This document shows, piece after piece, positions 1-7,646 of a DNA stretch of 64,000 bases. The notes under the pieces were generated by a model. It searched no databases and was not told where the DNA came from. It saw only the letters and a list, made by a program, of their open reading frames with translations. The stretch's first letter is position 1, and each line of letters begins with the position of its first letter. The translations under genes and the position numbers were made by a program. This DNA comes from Streptomyces sp. CG 926. GTDB lineage: Bacteria > Actinomycetota > Actinomycetes > Streptomycetales > Streptomycetaceae. The stretch lies in contig NZ_QGGZ01000004.1 of the NCBI RefSeq assembly GCF_003148825.1, positions 372,001-436,000 of the forward strand, given 5' to 3'.

Positions 1-398
1 TCATCCACCTGTCCTTCGTAGTGAAGTGCGGCCGGTCCGACGTCCGACGCCCGTGGGTGACGACGGTGCGGCGGCCGGTTCCGGTCCCACCAATCTGCAC
101 GGTCCGCCGCCCACCGGCATCCGAGGAGGCGCCGCCCGGACCGGGCCGGCGGCCCTCCTGCCGTGTGCCACGGGCGCGTTCGCCCCTGCCACGGGCGGCC
201 GGTCGTTGCTCCGTCCGTTGCTCCGGCCGTTGCTCCGCGCGCCGTTCCGCCCGCTGTTCCGTGGGGGAACGCGGGGCCGGTCGCCGACCGTCCGCTCGGG
301 TCACCCGGGCGGCGGGCATGTCGTGGCGGGCTCCGCACCGCAGGCACACGATGGAAGCTCCGGGGGGCACACACGGAAGCCCGACAGAAGGAGTGGCG
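1..398. other. non-coding leader upstream of the GH15-like gene
   Basis: I see no convincing gene here. Open frames exist on both strands but have no recognisable protein and no good ribosome site. Around 204-265 there are imperfect repeats built on a CGTTGCTCCG-like unit. An AAGGAG ribosome site at 387-392 serves the start codon at 399. A minus-strand stop triplet sits at position 1, so a gene entering from the left cannot be excluded. Confidence 0.4.
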
Positions 399-1877
399 AT
401 GCCTGCTGCCCCGCTCGTCCGCTGGGCGGCCGTCGCGGCGGCCCTCGCGAGCGTCGCCCTCCCGGTGTGTGTCGCGGGGAGCTCCGCCGGCCGGCGCTCC
501 GAGGGCGAGCTGCCGGTGTTCTTCGTCCGGCCTCTCGGACACCAGAGCCACGGCGATGCCGAGGGCCGCTACGCGCCCCTGTCGATGCTCGTCGCCCCCA
601 CCGTCGGGCTCCTCTCCAACACCACCGCCGCCGAGGGCGTCCCACCCGCCCTCGCCGGGGGCGCGCGGTACGTCGAGCGGAGCCACGTACTGCGGATGCT
701 GTCGGGCCGGTGGCGGTACCTCCCCGCCGGGCGGACCGCGTCGGTCGTGGTGGCCCCGGAGGATCCGACGGCCCGACTGCAGATCGCCGAGAGCCGTGCC
801 TGGCTGGCGGCCGGCCGGGTGCCCGGCGGCTCGGCGGCCCGGCGCGCGGCGGCCGAGCGGGCCCTGCTGGCCATGCGCGCCCTGCTGCGGCCGAACGGAG
901 CCATGGCCGCCGGCTGGTCCCCGGGCTGGATGTACTCCTGGCCGCGTGACTCCAGCTTCGCCTCCGCCGCTTTCGCGCACACCGGCCACGATGCCGAGGC
1001 CTACCGGATCCTGCGCTACAGCGCCGCGACGCAGCGCGCGGACGGCACCTGGGAGGCACGGACGGAACTCGACGGGTCCGGGCCGCCCGACGGCAGGCGG
1101 TGGCAGCTCGACGCCAACGGCTGGGTCCCCTGGGCCACCTGGCAGTGGTACCGCACGGCGCCTCCCGCCACCCGCGTAGCCCGGCTGACCGCGCTCTACC
1201 CGATGATCCGCAAGGCGGCCGACCACGCGGCGGCCTCGCTCGGGGCGGACGGCCTGCCCCCGGCCTCCCCGGACTACTGGGAGGTGATGACGACCACCAC
1301 CAACATCGGGACGGCGGCCCCGCTGCTCGCCGGGCTCAACGCCGCCGCGGACCTCGCCGACGAGCTGGACCGGCCGCAGGACACGGCCCGCTGGTCCGGC
1401 GCCGCCCGGCGGCTCTCCACCGGGATCACCCGGAGGTTCGCCGCGCTCGGCTATCAGCGCACCGTCGACGGGCAGCACGGACGGGACAGCGCGGTGGCCT
1501 TCATGGCGCCCCCGTTCAACACGGCCCCGGCCGACCTGCCCCGGGCGCTGGACACCACGTACAAGGCGCTGCTCCTGCCCAACGGGGGGCTCACCCCGGG
1601 AAACGATCCGACGGCGCCCTGGGGTGCGAACGCCTGGACCCCCAGCACCTCGTTCTTCGCCCTCGCCTGGGCGGCCACGGGGAGGGGGCCGAAGGCCGGG
1701 CCGGTCCTGGACTGGGTCCTCGCCAAGCGGAACCCGCTCGGGGAACTGCCCGAGAAGGTGGACCGGGCGGGCCGGCCCTCTTCGGTCGCGCCCCTGGCCT
1801 GGACGGGCTCGATCGTCGTCCTGACCCTGGTGGCCCTCGACGGCGGGGCGCTCGCCGCACCACCCCCGAGGTCGTAG
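399..1877 (+). CDS. secreted glycoside hydrolase, GH15/glucoamylase-like
   Basis: Predicted exported hydrolase of the (alpha/alpha)6-barrel type, probably cleaving alpha-linked glucans. The ATG at 399 follows AAGGAG with a 6-nt gap. It starts a hydrophobic signal peptide of about 30 residues, whereas the frame extends upstream only through unlikely Arg/Pro-rich sequence. Family-like blocks are W-P-R-D at residues 181-184 (substrate-binding/aromatic segment), an LDANGW-VPWATW block near 235 and Y-W-E at 293-295 (candidate catalytic acid region). The length, 492 aa, is in the range of bacterial GH15-like proteins without a starch-binding domain, and none is visible. The gene stands alone, 11 bp from a convergent lipoprotein gene. 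Substrate is not readable from sequence; the exact family (GH15 or a neighbouring alpha/alpha-barrel family) is an inference from these motifs. Confidence 0.7.
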   Translation: MPAAPLVRWAAVAAALASVALPVCVAGSSAGRRSEGELPVFFVRPLGHQSHGDAEGRYAPLSMLVAPTVGLLSNTTAAEGVPPALAGGARYVERSHVLRMLSGRWRYLPAGRTASVVVAPEDPTARLQIAESRAWLAAGRVPGGSAARRAAAERALLAMRALLRPNGAMAAGWSPGWMYSWPRDSSFASAAFAHTGHDAEAYRILRYSAATQRADGTWEARTELDGSGPPDGRRWQLDANGWVPWATWQWYRTAPPATRVARLTALYPMIRKAADHAAASLGADGLPPASPDYWEVMTTTTNIGTAAPLLAGLNAAADLADELDRPQDTARWSGAARRLSTGITRRFAALGYQRTVDGQHGRDSAVAFMAPPFNTAPADLPRALDTTYKALLLPNGGLTPGNDPTAPWGANAWTPSTSFFALAWAATGRGPKAGPVLDWVLAKRNPLGELPEKVDRAGRPSSVAPLAWTGSIVVLTLVALDGGALAAPPPRS

Positions 1878-1888
1878 CCCCGCAGCCG

Positions 1889-2386
1889 TCAGACCGGATC
1901 CGTTCCGTCACCGGGCGGCGGGGCGGTGCGCAGGCGCTCCAGTTCGGCCAGGAGGCGCTGGTACGCGAGCTTCTCGGCCGCCACCGCACGCGCGAGGCGG
2001 AGATCGCCGGGGTCCTGCCGCGACCGGGCCTCCCGCGCGGCGGCGACTCGCAGTTCCCTCGCCCGGTCCAGTTCGTCCATCGCCGCGACGGCTGCGCCGT
2101 CGAGCAGCTTGTGGTCCAGGACCTGCGCGAACGCCCGCTCGGCCGGTGCCATGAGCTGGTCGAGGTCCTGAGCGCAGCTCTCCGGGGTCTCCGCCGGGCC
2201 ACAGGCCTCGTCGAGATCGCGGGAGAGCGATCTGAGGGTCTTTGCGAGTTCCGGGTACCCCCGGTCGGGCGCGGTGTCGTTGCCGCATCCGGCCAACAGG
2301 GCCGTGCAGGCGGCGACGGCGGCCACGGCGCGCGTCGTCGCGGCGCGCGCGCACACGCGTCGGCACAAGTGGAGAGGAGGGGTCAT
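1889..2386 (-). CDS. small lipoprotein of unknown function
   Basis: Encodes about 165 aa with an Arg-rich N-terminus, a hydrophobic stretch and a lipobox L-L-A-G-C whose cysteine is residue 34, so it should be lipid-anchored on the outer face of the membrane. The ATG at 2386 (MTPPLHLCRR) is preferred over an upstream ATG at 2458, because the shorter form places the signal peptide at the N-terminus. The mature part is Ala/Arg/Glu/Leu-rich and probably helical, with four-helix-like heptads (LAKTLRSLSRDLDEAC and similar), and contains a Cys pair that could form a disulphide. I recognise no family. It lies between the GH15-like gene (convergent) and the PIG-L gene (same strand, 120 bp upstream), with no sign of shared function. 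Confidence 0.7.
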   Translation of the reverse strand: MTPPLHLCRRVCARAATTRAVAAVAACTALLAGCGNDTAPDRGYPELAKTLRSLSRDLDEACGPAETPESCAQDLDQLMAPAERAFAQVLDHKLLDGAAVAAMDELDRARELRVAAAREARSRQDPGDLRLARAVAAEKLAYQRLLAELERLRTAPPPGDGTDPV

Positions 2387-2506
2387 GGAAGCCCCGATCG
2401 CCCGTCGGTCCGCGTGCGGCCGCTCCGGCTGCGCGAGGTGCTCGGCTGCCATCCTCACCCGCCCCGCTCCCCGCTGCCACTCGGCGGACCGGGGCCGAGG
2501 CCCAGG

Positions 2507-4648
2507 TCAGCGCGGGGGTTGTGCCCCGGCGACGGCCGAGCCCGGGCGGCCGGCCTGCGCGAGTGTCCACGGCTGGACCGCCCGGTGCCACGGGGCGGGG
2601 GTCCGGCTGCCGGCCGGTTCGGCGCCGCTCGCGGGGACCGTCGTGATGACGTGCAGATCGGCGTCCAGACCGAGCGCCGCCGCGACGGCCGTGCCGGCCG
2701 CTTCGGCCACTGCGGCCGGGGCGCCCGTGTACAGCATCTGGGACTCCTGCCAGGGCTGCGGACCGTCGGTGGCCGCGACGCCGATCGTGCCCGCGCCCGC
2801 CCGGCCGGCGAGGAGGTCGCCCGCTATGCCCACGGCGCCGTAGCCGCCGAGACCGCCGGCCTCGGCGACCGGGGAGAACTCCGGCGCGGGCCCGCCCGCG
2901 CGGGCCAGGCTGGTGGCGACGGTGCCGATGCCGGGCCGGCGGAAGAACAGCCGGACGCCGTCGCCCTCCGGGCGCACGGAGAGGGCTCCGGTCGTCTGGG
3001 GCAGGGCGGTCGGTACGGGGCCGCCGAACGGCGCGTCCGGCGCCGGCTGGACCCAGGCCAGTACGGACCCGGCCGTGGCCGCGTACACGTGGCGGCGCCC
3101 CGACGCGTCGGTCGCGGTGACCGGATCGCCCTGGAGGCCGGAGCCGCCCAGCGTCCGCCAGTCGCCGAAGTCGCCGCCCGGGGTCTCCTGCGCCCTGGCG
3201 CGCAGCGTCCGCCGGGAGTCGCGGACGTACACGGTCATCCGGCCCTCGTCGTCGACGGCGACGGAGGGGCCGCTGATCGCCGAGGTGCCGGACCTGTCGA
3301 CGGTGTCCGGGGTGCCCAGCGACCGCCACGGGCCGAACCCGCCGTCGACCGCGCCCTGGACGGCGTAGACGATCTCCCTGCCGTACTCCTGGGGCGTCGC
3401 GCCCAGGGTGGTGCGGGTGGCGAACACGCCGATCCTGCCGTCCCAGAGGCGGACGGCCGCCACCCCGGAGTCGATGCCCTCGCCGGGCAGGAACTCGGGG
3501 CCCTGCCAGAGGGCCTGCGGGCCGCTGCGCGACCAGTACGCCATCCGGCCGTCCAGCGCGGCGAAGGCCCACAGCCGTCCGGACACGCCCTCGGTCATCC
3601 AGGAGGTGCCGTCGCCACGGCTGTAGCGGATGGTCTGGTTCCAGCCGGCGCCGGTGGGGCGGGTCGCGGTCTTGCGGTCGCCGCAGCCGGCGGTGCTGCC
3701 GCACCAGTCCTGGTGGTCGGTCCAGGCGTAGGTCTTGAGGTAGCCGAGCTTCTCCTCGGCCGTCTGCGGGTCGAGGGTCGGGGGCAGTGAGCTGTTCGGG
3801 TAGCTCACGTAGTTCTGGACCGAGAAGTGCGGACGGTCGGTGGTCCTGGCGTAGCGCTCGGCGGCGGCCTGCACGAAGCGGGCGCCGTACACGTGGTCCT
3901 GGTGGTCGAGGAACGCGCCGCCGCCGTCCGCCCGGCCGGGGGTCGGGTCCTGCGTCCGTATCGTCGTCGGCCGGTACTGCTCGAACACGCCCGCTATGGC
4001 GGCCACGGCCTGGTCCTTGGTGTAGGAGAACCAGTCCTTGACCGGCGTCCCGGAGGTCAGCTGGGCTCCCAGGGTGGGGGTCCGGCCGTCCCACAGGCCA
4101 CGCAGGCTCTCCGGGTTGTCCCCGGAGATGCTGCGGGCCTCGCGCAGCTCCATCCACACAAGGTTGACCTCGGGGCGGGCGACCAGGACGTCCACCTCGG
4201 CGCTGCCGCCGCCGGCGGTGGGTACGGCCTTGCGCTGCCAGGCGCTCGCACGGTCCCCGGTGGCCATCTGCGCGTAGGCGGCGCGTATGCCGTTCTGCCG
4301 GGCCTCCGCGTAGGCGGCGCGGTCGGCGGGACCGGCGGCGTCCTGGAGGTGCGGGCTGTGGGCCTCGTTCCTGCCGTCGGACTCGCCGGACGTCAGGTAG
4401 ACGGTGGTGACCTTGATGCCGGTCGATATGGAGCGGCTGAGGTCGGGGTTCATGAAGAAGAGGTCGTCGTCGGGGTGCGCGACGACCTGGAGGGCGGAGC
4501 CCTCGGTCACGCTCGCGGCGATCACCGCCGCGGGGGCCGGCTGCGGGCGCTCGGTGTCGTGTTCGTAGGCCCAGGCCGTCACGCCGGCGGTGCCGACGGA
4601 GAACGCGGCGAGCAGGGCCGCGAGTCGGGTGCGGCGGGCCAGGGACAT
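2507..4648 (-). CDS. secreted PIG-L family deacetylase with C-terminal beta-propeller-like region
   Basis: The N-terminal third is a PIG-L/LmbE-type zinc-dependent N-deacetylase. The A-H-P-D-D-D metal-binding signature lies at residues 57-62, an S-G-E-S-D-G motif follows, and a second His-rich metal segment (DHQDHVYGA) lies near residue 250. A short hydrophobic N-terminal segment (about residues 8-27) looks like a signal peptide or anchor. Roughly residues 340-710 contain repeated GR-x-xV-Y/F, W-x-S-LG and xAWVQPAP blocks, as in fucose-lectin or sialidase-like propeller proteins. Such a region may bind sugars, so a cell-wall or glycoconjugate deacetylase is the likely role. At 713 aa it is much longer than single-domain members (about 250 aa). 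It is monocistronic, with a 460-bp upstream region. Confidence 0.8.
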   Translation of the reverse strand: MSLARRTRLAALLAAFSVGTAGVTAWAYEHDTERPQPAPAAVIAASVTEGSALQVVAHPDDDLFFMNPDLSRSISTGIKVTTVYLTSGESDGRNEAHSPHLQDAAGPADRAAYAEARQNGIRAAYAQMATGDRASAWQRKAVPTAGGGSAEVDVLVARPEVNLVWMELREARSISGDNPESLRGLWDGRTPTLGAQLTSGTPVKDWFSYTKDQAVAAIAGVFEQYRPTTIRTQDPTPGRADGGGAFLDHQDHVYGARFVQAAAERYARTTDRPHFSVQNYVSYPNSSLPPTLDPQTAEEKLGYLKTYAWTDHQDWCGSTAGCGDRKTATRPTGAGWNQTIRYSRGDGTSWMTEGVSGRLWAFAALDGRMAYWSRSGPQALWQGPEFLPGEGIDSGVAAVRLWDGRIGVFATRTTLGATPQEYGREIVYAVQGAVDGGFGPWRSLGTPDTVDRSGTSAISGPSVAVDDEGRMTVYVRDSRRTLRARAQETPGGDFGDWRTLGGSGLQGDPVTATDASGRRHVYAATAGSVLAWVQPAPDAPFGGPVPTALPQTTGALSVRPEGDGVRLFFRRPGIGTVATSLARAGGPAPEFSPVAEAGGLGGYGAVGIAGDLLAGRAGAGTIGVAATDGPQPWQESQMLYTGAPAAVAEAAGTAVAAALGLDADLHVITTVPASGAEPAGSRTPAPWHRAVQPWTLAQAGRPGSAVAGAQPPR

Positions 4649-5109
4649 GTACAGCGCCTTGAGGGTCGGTCCGGTGCGGCGATCCGCCTGGGAGGTCGAG
4701 CGGTGTCCCGATGGCTCCAGTGCTTCCGGAGACGACCGGGGCCGATTATGTCCCGCACGTGGGGGGCTGACACACCATCAAGTCACTTATGACCGCAAAG
4801 GGAGTTGTGAGAGAAACGCTGCTTTTTGTCCTATTTGTTGATACTTGCGCGGTTGACGCGGAAAACAGGCCGGAACCGGCGTATGTGCTGGCCACGTGCG
4901 GGTTGCGTGGGATCGGCACGACCGCCGAGCGGATCGACCTCTTCGCCACCGACCCCCACAAGTGGCGCATTCCACACCCCTGGCCGACCACCGGCAGCAG
5001 TGACGCAGCTCTCACCGGCGGGCGGCCGACGAGGCGACCCCCCAGGGGCCGGGCACCCGGTCCACCCCGGCATTAACCTGGACACAAGCGACCGAAAAGG
5101 CAGAAACCG
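4649..5109. other. divergent intergenic region, 461 bp
   Basis: It separates the PIG-L gene (minus) from the secreted protein gene (plus). The part around 4780-4860 is clearly less GC-rich than the surroundings, as expected for a promoter region. A short plus frame from 4789 and overlapping minus frames are open, but none has a convincing ribosome site plus consistent codon use. I therefore annotate no gene, and I cannot place a -35/-10 pair with confidence. Confidence 0.35.
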
Positions 5110-6102
5110 ATGCCAATGAAGCGCGTCATGGGCTTGCGCCCGCACAGGTCGATCCCCACCATCGCCACCGTCGTCACCGTGACCGCCGTGTGCCTGCTGT
5201 CCGGAGCCGCCGATCCCGGCGCGAAAGCCACCGCATGCCCCACCGCGCCGTCGGACAGTTTCTGGCACGCTCCCGTGGACGCACTACCCGTACACCCGAA
5301 GTCCGACCGATACATCGCCTCGATCGGTGCCACCGAGCCCCTTCATCCGGATTTCGGATCGGGTCTCGTGGAGGGCCGGCCTTTCGGTATCCCCATCACC
5401 GTCTCGCAGACCACGGTGCCGGAATCGAAGGTGTCCCTGGACTACGCCGACGAGAGCGACCGGTCCGGCTACCGGATCCCGCCGGACGCCAGGGTCGAGA
5501 ACGGTCCGGCGAGCGAGGGGGACCGGCACGTCGTCGTCTGGGACAAGGCCCTGTGCAAGTCCTACGAGCTCTTCGACGCCGAACGGCAGGGCGGTAACGC
5601 CTGGCACGCCGGCTCGGGAGCGATCTTCGACCTGCGGTCCAACGCCTTGCGACCCGACGGGTGGACCTCCGCCGATGCCGCCGGCCTCGCCATCCTCCCC
5701 GGCCTGGCGCGCTACGAGGAGGCGGCCGGCGGGCGGATCGACCACGCGATCCGTATCACCGTGCCGCGCTCCGACCGGAGCTATGTCTGGCCCGCGAGGC
5801 ACCAGGCCGGCTCGGCGGCCGACAGCTCGCTGCCGCCGATGGGGCTGCGGCTGCGCCTCAAGAGCTCGGTGGACACCTCGGGGCTGGCCCCGCAGGCCAA
5901 GGCCGTGGCCGACGCGCTGAAGAAGTACGGCGCCATCGTCGCGGACAACGGCTCGCCCTGGTACATCACCGGCGAGGAGAACGCCGGTTGGGACAACGCC
6001 CAGCTCGACGGGCTCAAGGCCTTCAAGGGATCCGACTTCGAGGCGGTCGACGCGTCCGGACTCCAGCAGACACCGGACTCCGGAGCCGTCGCCCCGCAGT
6101 GA
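5110..6102 (+). CDS. conserved secreted protein of unknown function
   Basis: A 330-aa protein with a basic N-terminus and a hydrophobic signal segment (residues about 15-35, ending near a GA-A-D site), so export is likely. It has blocks I recognise from widespread uncharacterised secreted proteins but cannot assign biochemically: W-H-A-P-V near the N-terminus, R-x-P-F-G-I-P near residue 95, G-W-T-S-A-D-A-A-G near 183, and L-P-G-L-A-R-Y followed by R-I-D-H-A-I-R about 20 residues later. Near the C-terminus an L-K-K-Y-G-A-I-V-A-D-N-G motif precedes a W-Y-I-T-G-E segment. Similar proteins occur in bacteria, fungi and plants, to my recollection. The ATG at 5110 is preceded by an AAAAGG sequence; an ATG two codons later is an alternative. 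The last codons run into a pyrimidine-rich spacer. Confidence 0.7.
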   Translation: MPMKRVMGLRPHRSIPTIATVVTVTAVCLLSGAADPGAKATACPTAPSDSFWHAPVDALPVHPKSDRYIASIGATEPLHPDFGSGLVEGRPFGIPITVSQTTVPESKVSLDYADESDRSGYRIPPDARVENGPASEGDRHVVVWDKALCKSYELFDAERQGGNAWHAGSGAIFDLRSNALRPDGWTSADAAGLAILPGLARYEEAAGGRIDHAIRITVPRSDRSYVWPARHQAGSAADSSLPPMGLRLRLKSSVDTSGLAPQAKAVADALKKYGAIVADNGSPWYITGEENAGWDNAQLDGLKAFKGSDFEAVDASGLQQTPDSGAVAPQ

Positions 6103-6172
6103 CCCCCTCCCCCTCCTCGCTCTCCCCTTCCCCTCTCTCCCCTTCCCCGCTCCCTCTTCCCCACTCCCCCCT
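6103..6172. repeat. pyrimidine-rich low-complexity tract
   Basis: Nearly pure C/T on the plus strand, with CCCCTCC, CTCCCCTT and TCTCCCC units recurring. It lies between two convergent genes (stop at 6102 and stop at 6215). It is non-coding and could assist termination, but no clear hairpin precedes it. Confidence 0.5.
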
Positions 6173-6214
6173 GCTGCCGCCTCGGCCTGGTGCGGACCGC
6201 AGGCGCGGCTGGGG

Positions 6215-7198
6215 TCAGACGGTCGGGCCGGTGACGGCGACCGCGCGGGGCTGCAGCGCGTCCCCTCCGTACAGATCTTGCACCCAGTTGGTCTGGTAGA
6301 CGGTTTCGAGGTATCGCTCACCCAGGTCAGGGGCGATGGCGACGGCGGTCACCGGCTCTTCCCGTTGCGCCAGCCATTGGGTCGCGCCGCTGACCACCGT
6401 GCCGGTCGAGCCGCCGAAGACGAAGCCGTGCCGGGCGAGCCGGTGGCACGTGCGGATGGTGTCGAGTTCATTGACGTGCACCACCTCGTCGACGTACGAG
6501 GTGTCGAGCAGCGGGGGGCGGATGCTGGTGCCGAGGCCGGGGATCATGCGGCGGCTGGGCGTGTGTCCGAACGTGGTGGAACCTTCGGTATCGATCGCGA
6601 CGATCCTGACCCGGCGGTGCCGGGCGCGGAAGTAGCGAGCGCACCCCATGAGGGTTCCTGTGGTGCCGGCTCCGACGAAGAGGACGTCGAGGTCGGGGAA
6701 GGCACGGGCGATGGCCGGCGCGGTGGTGCGGTAGTGGGCCATGTGGTTGTTGGGGTTGGCGTACTGGTTGAGCCATACGTAACGGTCGTCGGAGGCACAC
6801 AACGCCCGGACGTGGTCGATCCGTGCGCCGAGCAGGCCGCCGACGGGGGCGGGGTCGGTGACGATGTGGATCTGGCTTCCGAGGGCTTCCATGAGCAACC
6901 GGGCCGACAAGTTGCAGCGGGAATCGGTCACGCACACGAACCGGTAGCCCTTGCTGGCCGCGATCACGCTCAGGGCCACGCCGAGGTTGCCGGAAGAGGA
7001 TTCGACCAGGATCGAATCAGGGGTGAGCAGGCCATCGCGTTCGGCCGCCTCGACCATTGCCGTCGCGGCTTTGAGTTTGACGGACCCGGCGAAGTTGAAT
7101 CCCTCGCATTTGAGGAACAGCTGGTGCCCGGTGATCGCCTCGAGGTCGATGTAGAGGTCTTCCTGATTGTATTCCTGAGGGGTTGATATGACCGTCAC
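6215..7198 (-). CDS. sbnA-like: SbnA-like N-(2-amino-2-carboxyethyl)-L-glutamate synthase (L-Dap biosynthesis)
   Basis: A PLP enzyme of the cysteine-synthase fold. In the SbnA/SbnB route, SbnA joins O-phospho-L-serine and L-glutamate to give the amino-linked intermediate, which SbnB splits oxidatively to L-2,3-diaminopropionate and 2-oxoglutarate. Visible signatures are the S-V-K-L-K PLP-lysine block (Lys41), S-S-S-G-N-L-G near residue 68 for the cofactor phosphate, V-G-A-G-T-T-G-T near 190 and G-G-S-T-G-T near 275. The GTG at 7198 is chosen because AAGGAGG sits 5 nt upstream and the 327-aa product matches the family length; an upstream ATG would add 27 residues of unlikely sequence. It is transcribed away from the carrier/terminal-domain gene, with its SbnB partner at the far end of the locus. 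Confidence 0.88.
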   Translation of the reverse strand: MTVISTPQEYNQEDLYIDLEAITGHQLFLKCEGFNFAGSVKLKAATAMVEAAERDGLLTPDSILVESSSGNLGVALSVIAASKGYRFVCVTDSRCNLSARLLMEALGSQIHIVTDPAPVGGLLGARIDHVRALCASDDRYVWLNQYANPNNHMAHYRTTAPAIARAFPDLDVLFVGAGTTGTLMGCARYFRARHRRVRIVAIDTEGSTTFGHTPSRRMIPGLGTSIRPPLLDTSYVDEVVHVNELDTIRTCHRLARHGFVFGGSTGTVVSGATQWLAQREEPVTAVAIAPDLGERYLETVYQTNWVQDLYGGDALQPRAVAVTGPTV

Positions 7199-7326
7199 GG
7201 TCGCCTCCTTGAATGCGCTCACGGCGACGTTCACTGCCACTGGCCCGTGCGGGAGCGACTCGGGAAAGGCCTCGCACATGGTGAGCCTTTCGGGACTCCT
7301 CCAGTACGCGGGCTGCCCCCTTTTCT

Positions 7327-7454
7327 GTCACGCCACTGAATTTCGGGGCTTGACATTCGACGGGGTCGCCAGGCCGACCGCTTTCGCCGCACCCCGAGGG
7401 TCGGCTTAACGCGATGAGTGCGTGGCGTCAAGCTACGAGATTCAGTGGCGTGAC
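7327..7454. promoter_or_regulatory. 15-bp inverted repeat pair in the divergent promoter region
   Basis: GTCACGCCACTGAAT at 7327-7341 is repeated exactly in reverse complement at 7440-7454, 98 bp apart, within the 448-bp gap between the sbnA-like gene and the carrier/terminal-domain gene. A TTGACA lies at 7350-7355 beside the first arm. On the minus strand TTGACG (7427-7432) and TTAAGC, 16 nt apart, lie beside the second arm. A regulator binding both arms could control the two divergent units together. No regulator gene is present in the locus. The rest of the gap shows nothing else. Confidence 0.5.
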
Positions 7455-7646
7455 GGGTCCGTGCCGATGCCCCGTACTGGAGGGGATGCACCACGAAATT
7501 CACCCGCAGGCTCATGGCCTTTCGCGGACGCAGGACGACGACTCACCCACCCGCACCAGCGACGGTCGAAACCGAAGCGTTTCCGCCCCGCGGGAGCGGC
7601 AGTGAAAACGATCGATGCCGAGAGGCATCCCGACCGCGGAGCTCAC

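Noticed and set aside
1100..3790. An 896-codon plus-strand frame crossing the GH15-like, lipoprotein and PIG-L genes
   Set aside because: It crosses three genes on both strands, has no domain, and is composed of Arg/Gly/Ala runs typical of wrong-frame GC-rich sequence.
4789..5076. A possible small plus-strand gene in the 4649-5109 gap
   Set aside because: The second half has GC-rich third positions, but the first 25 codons do not, the ribosome site is poor and no motif is recognisable. A minus-strand frame is equally open.
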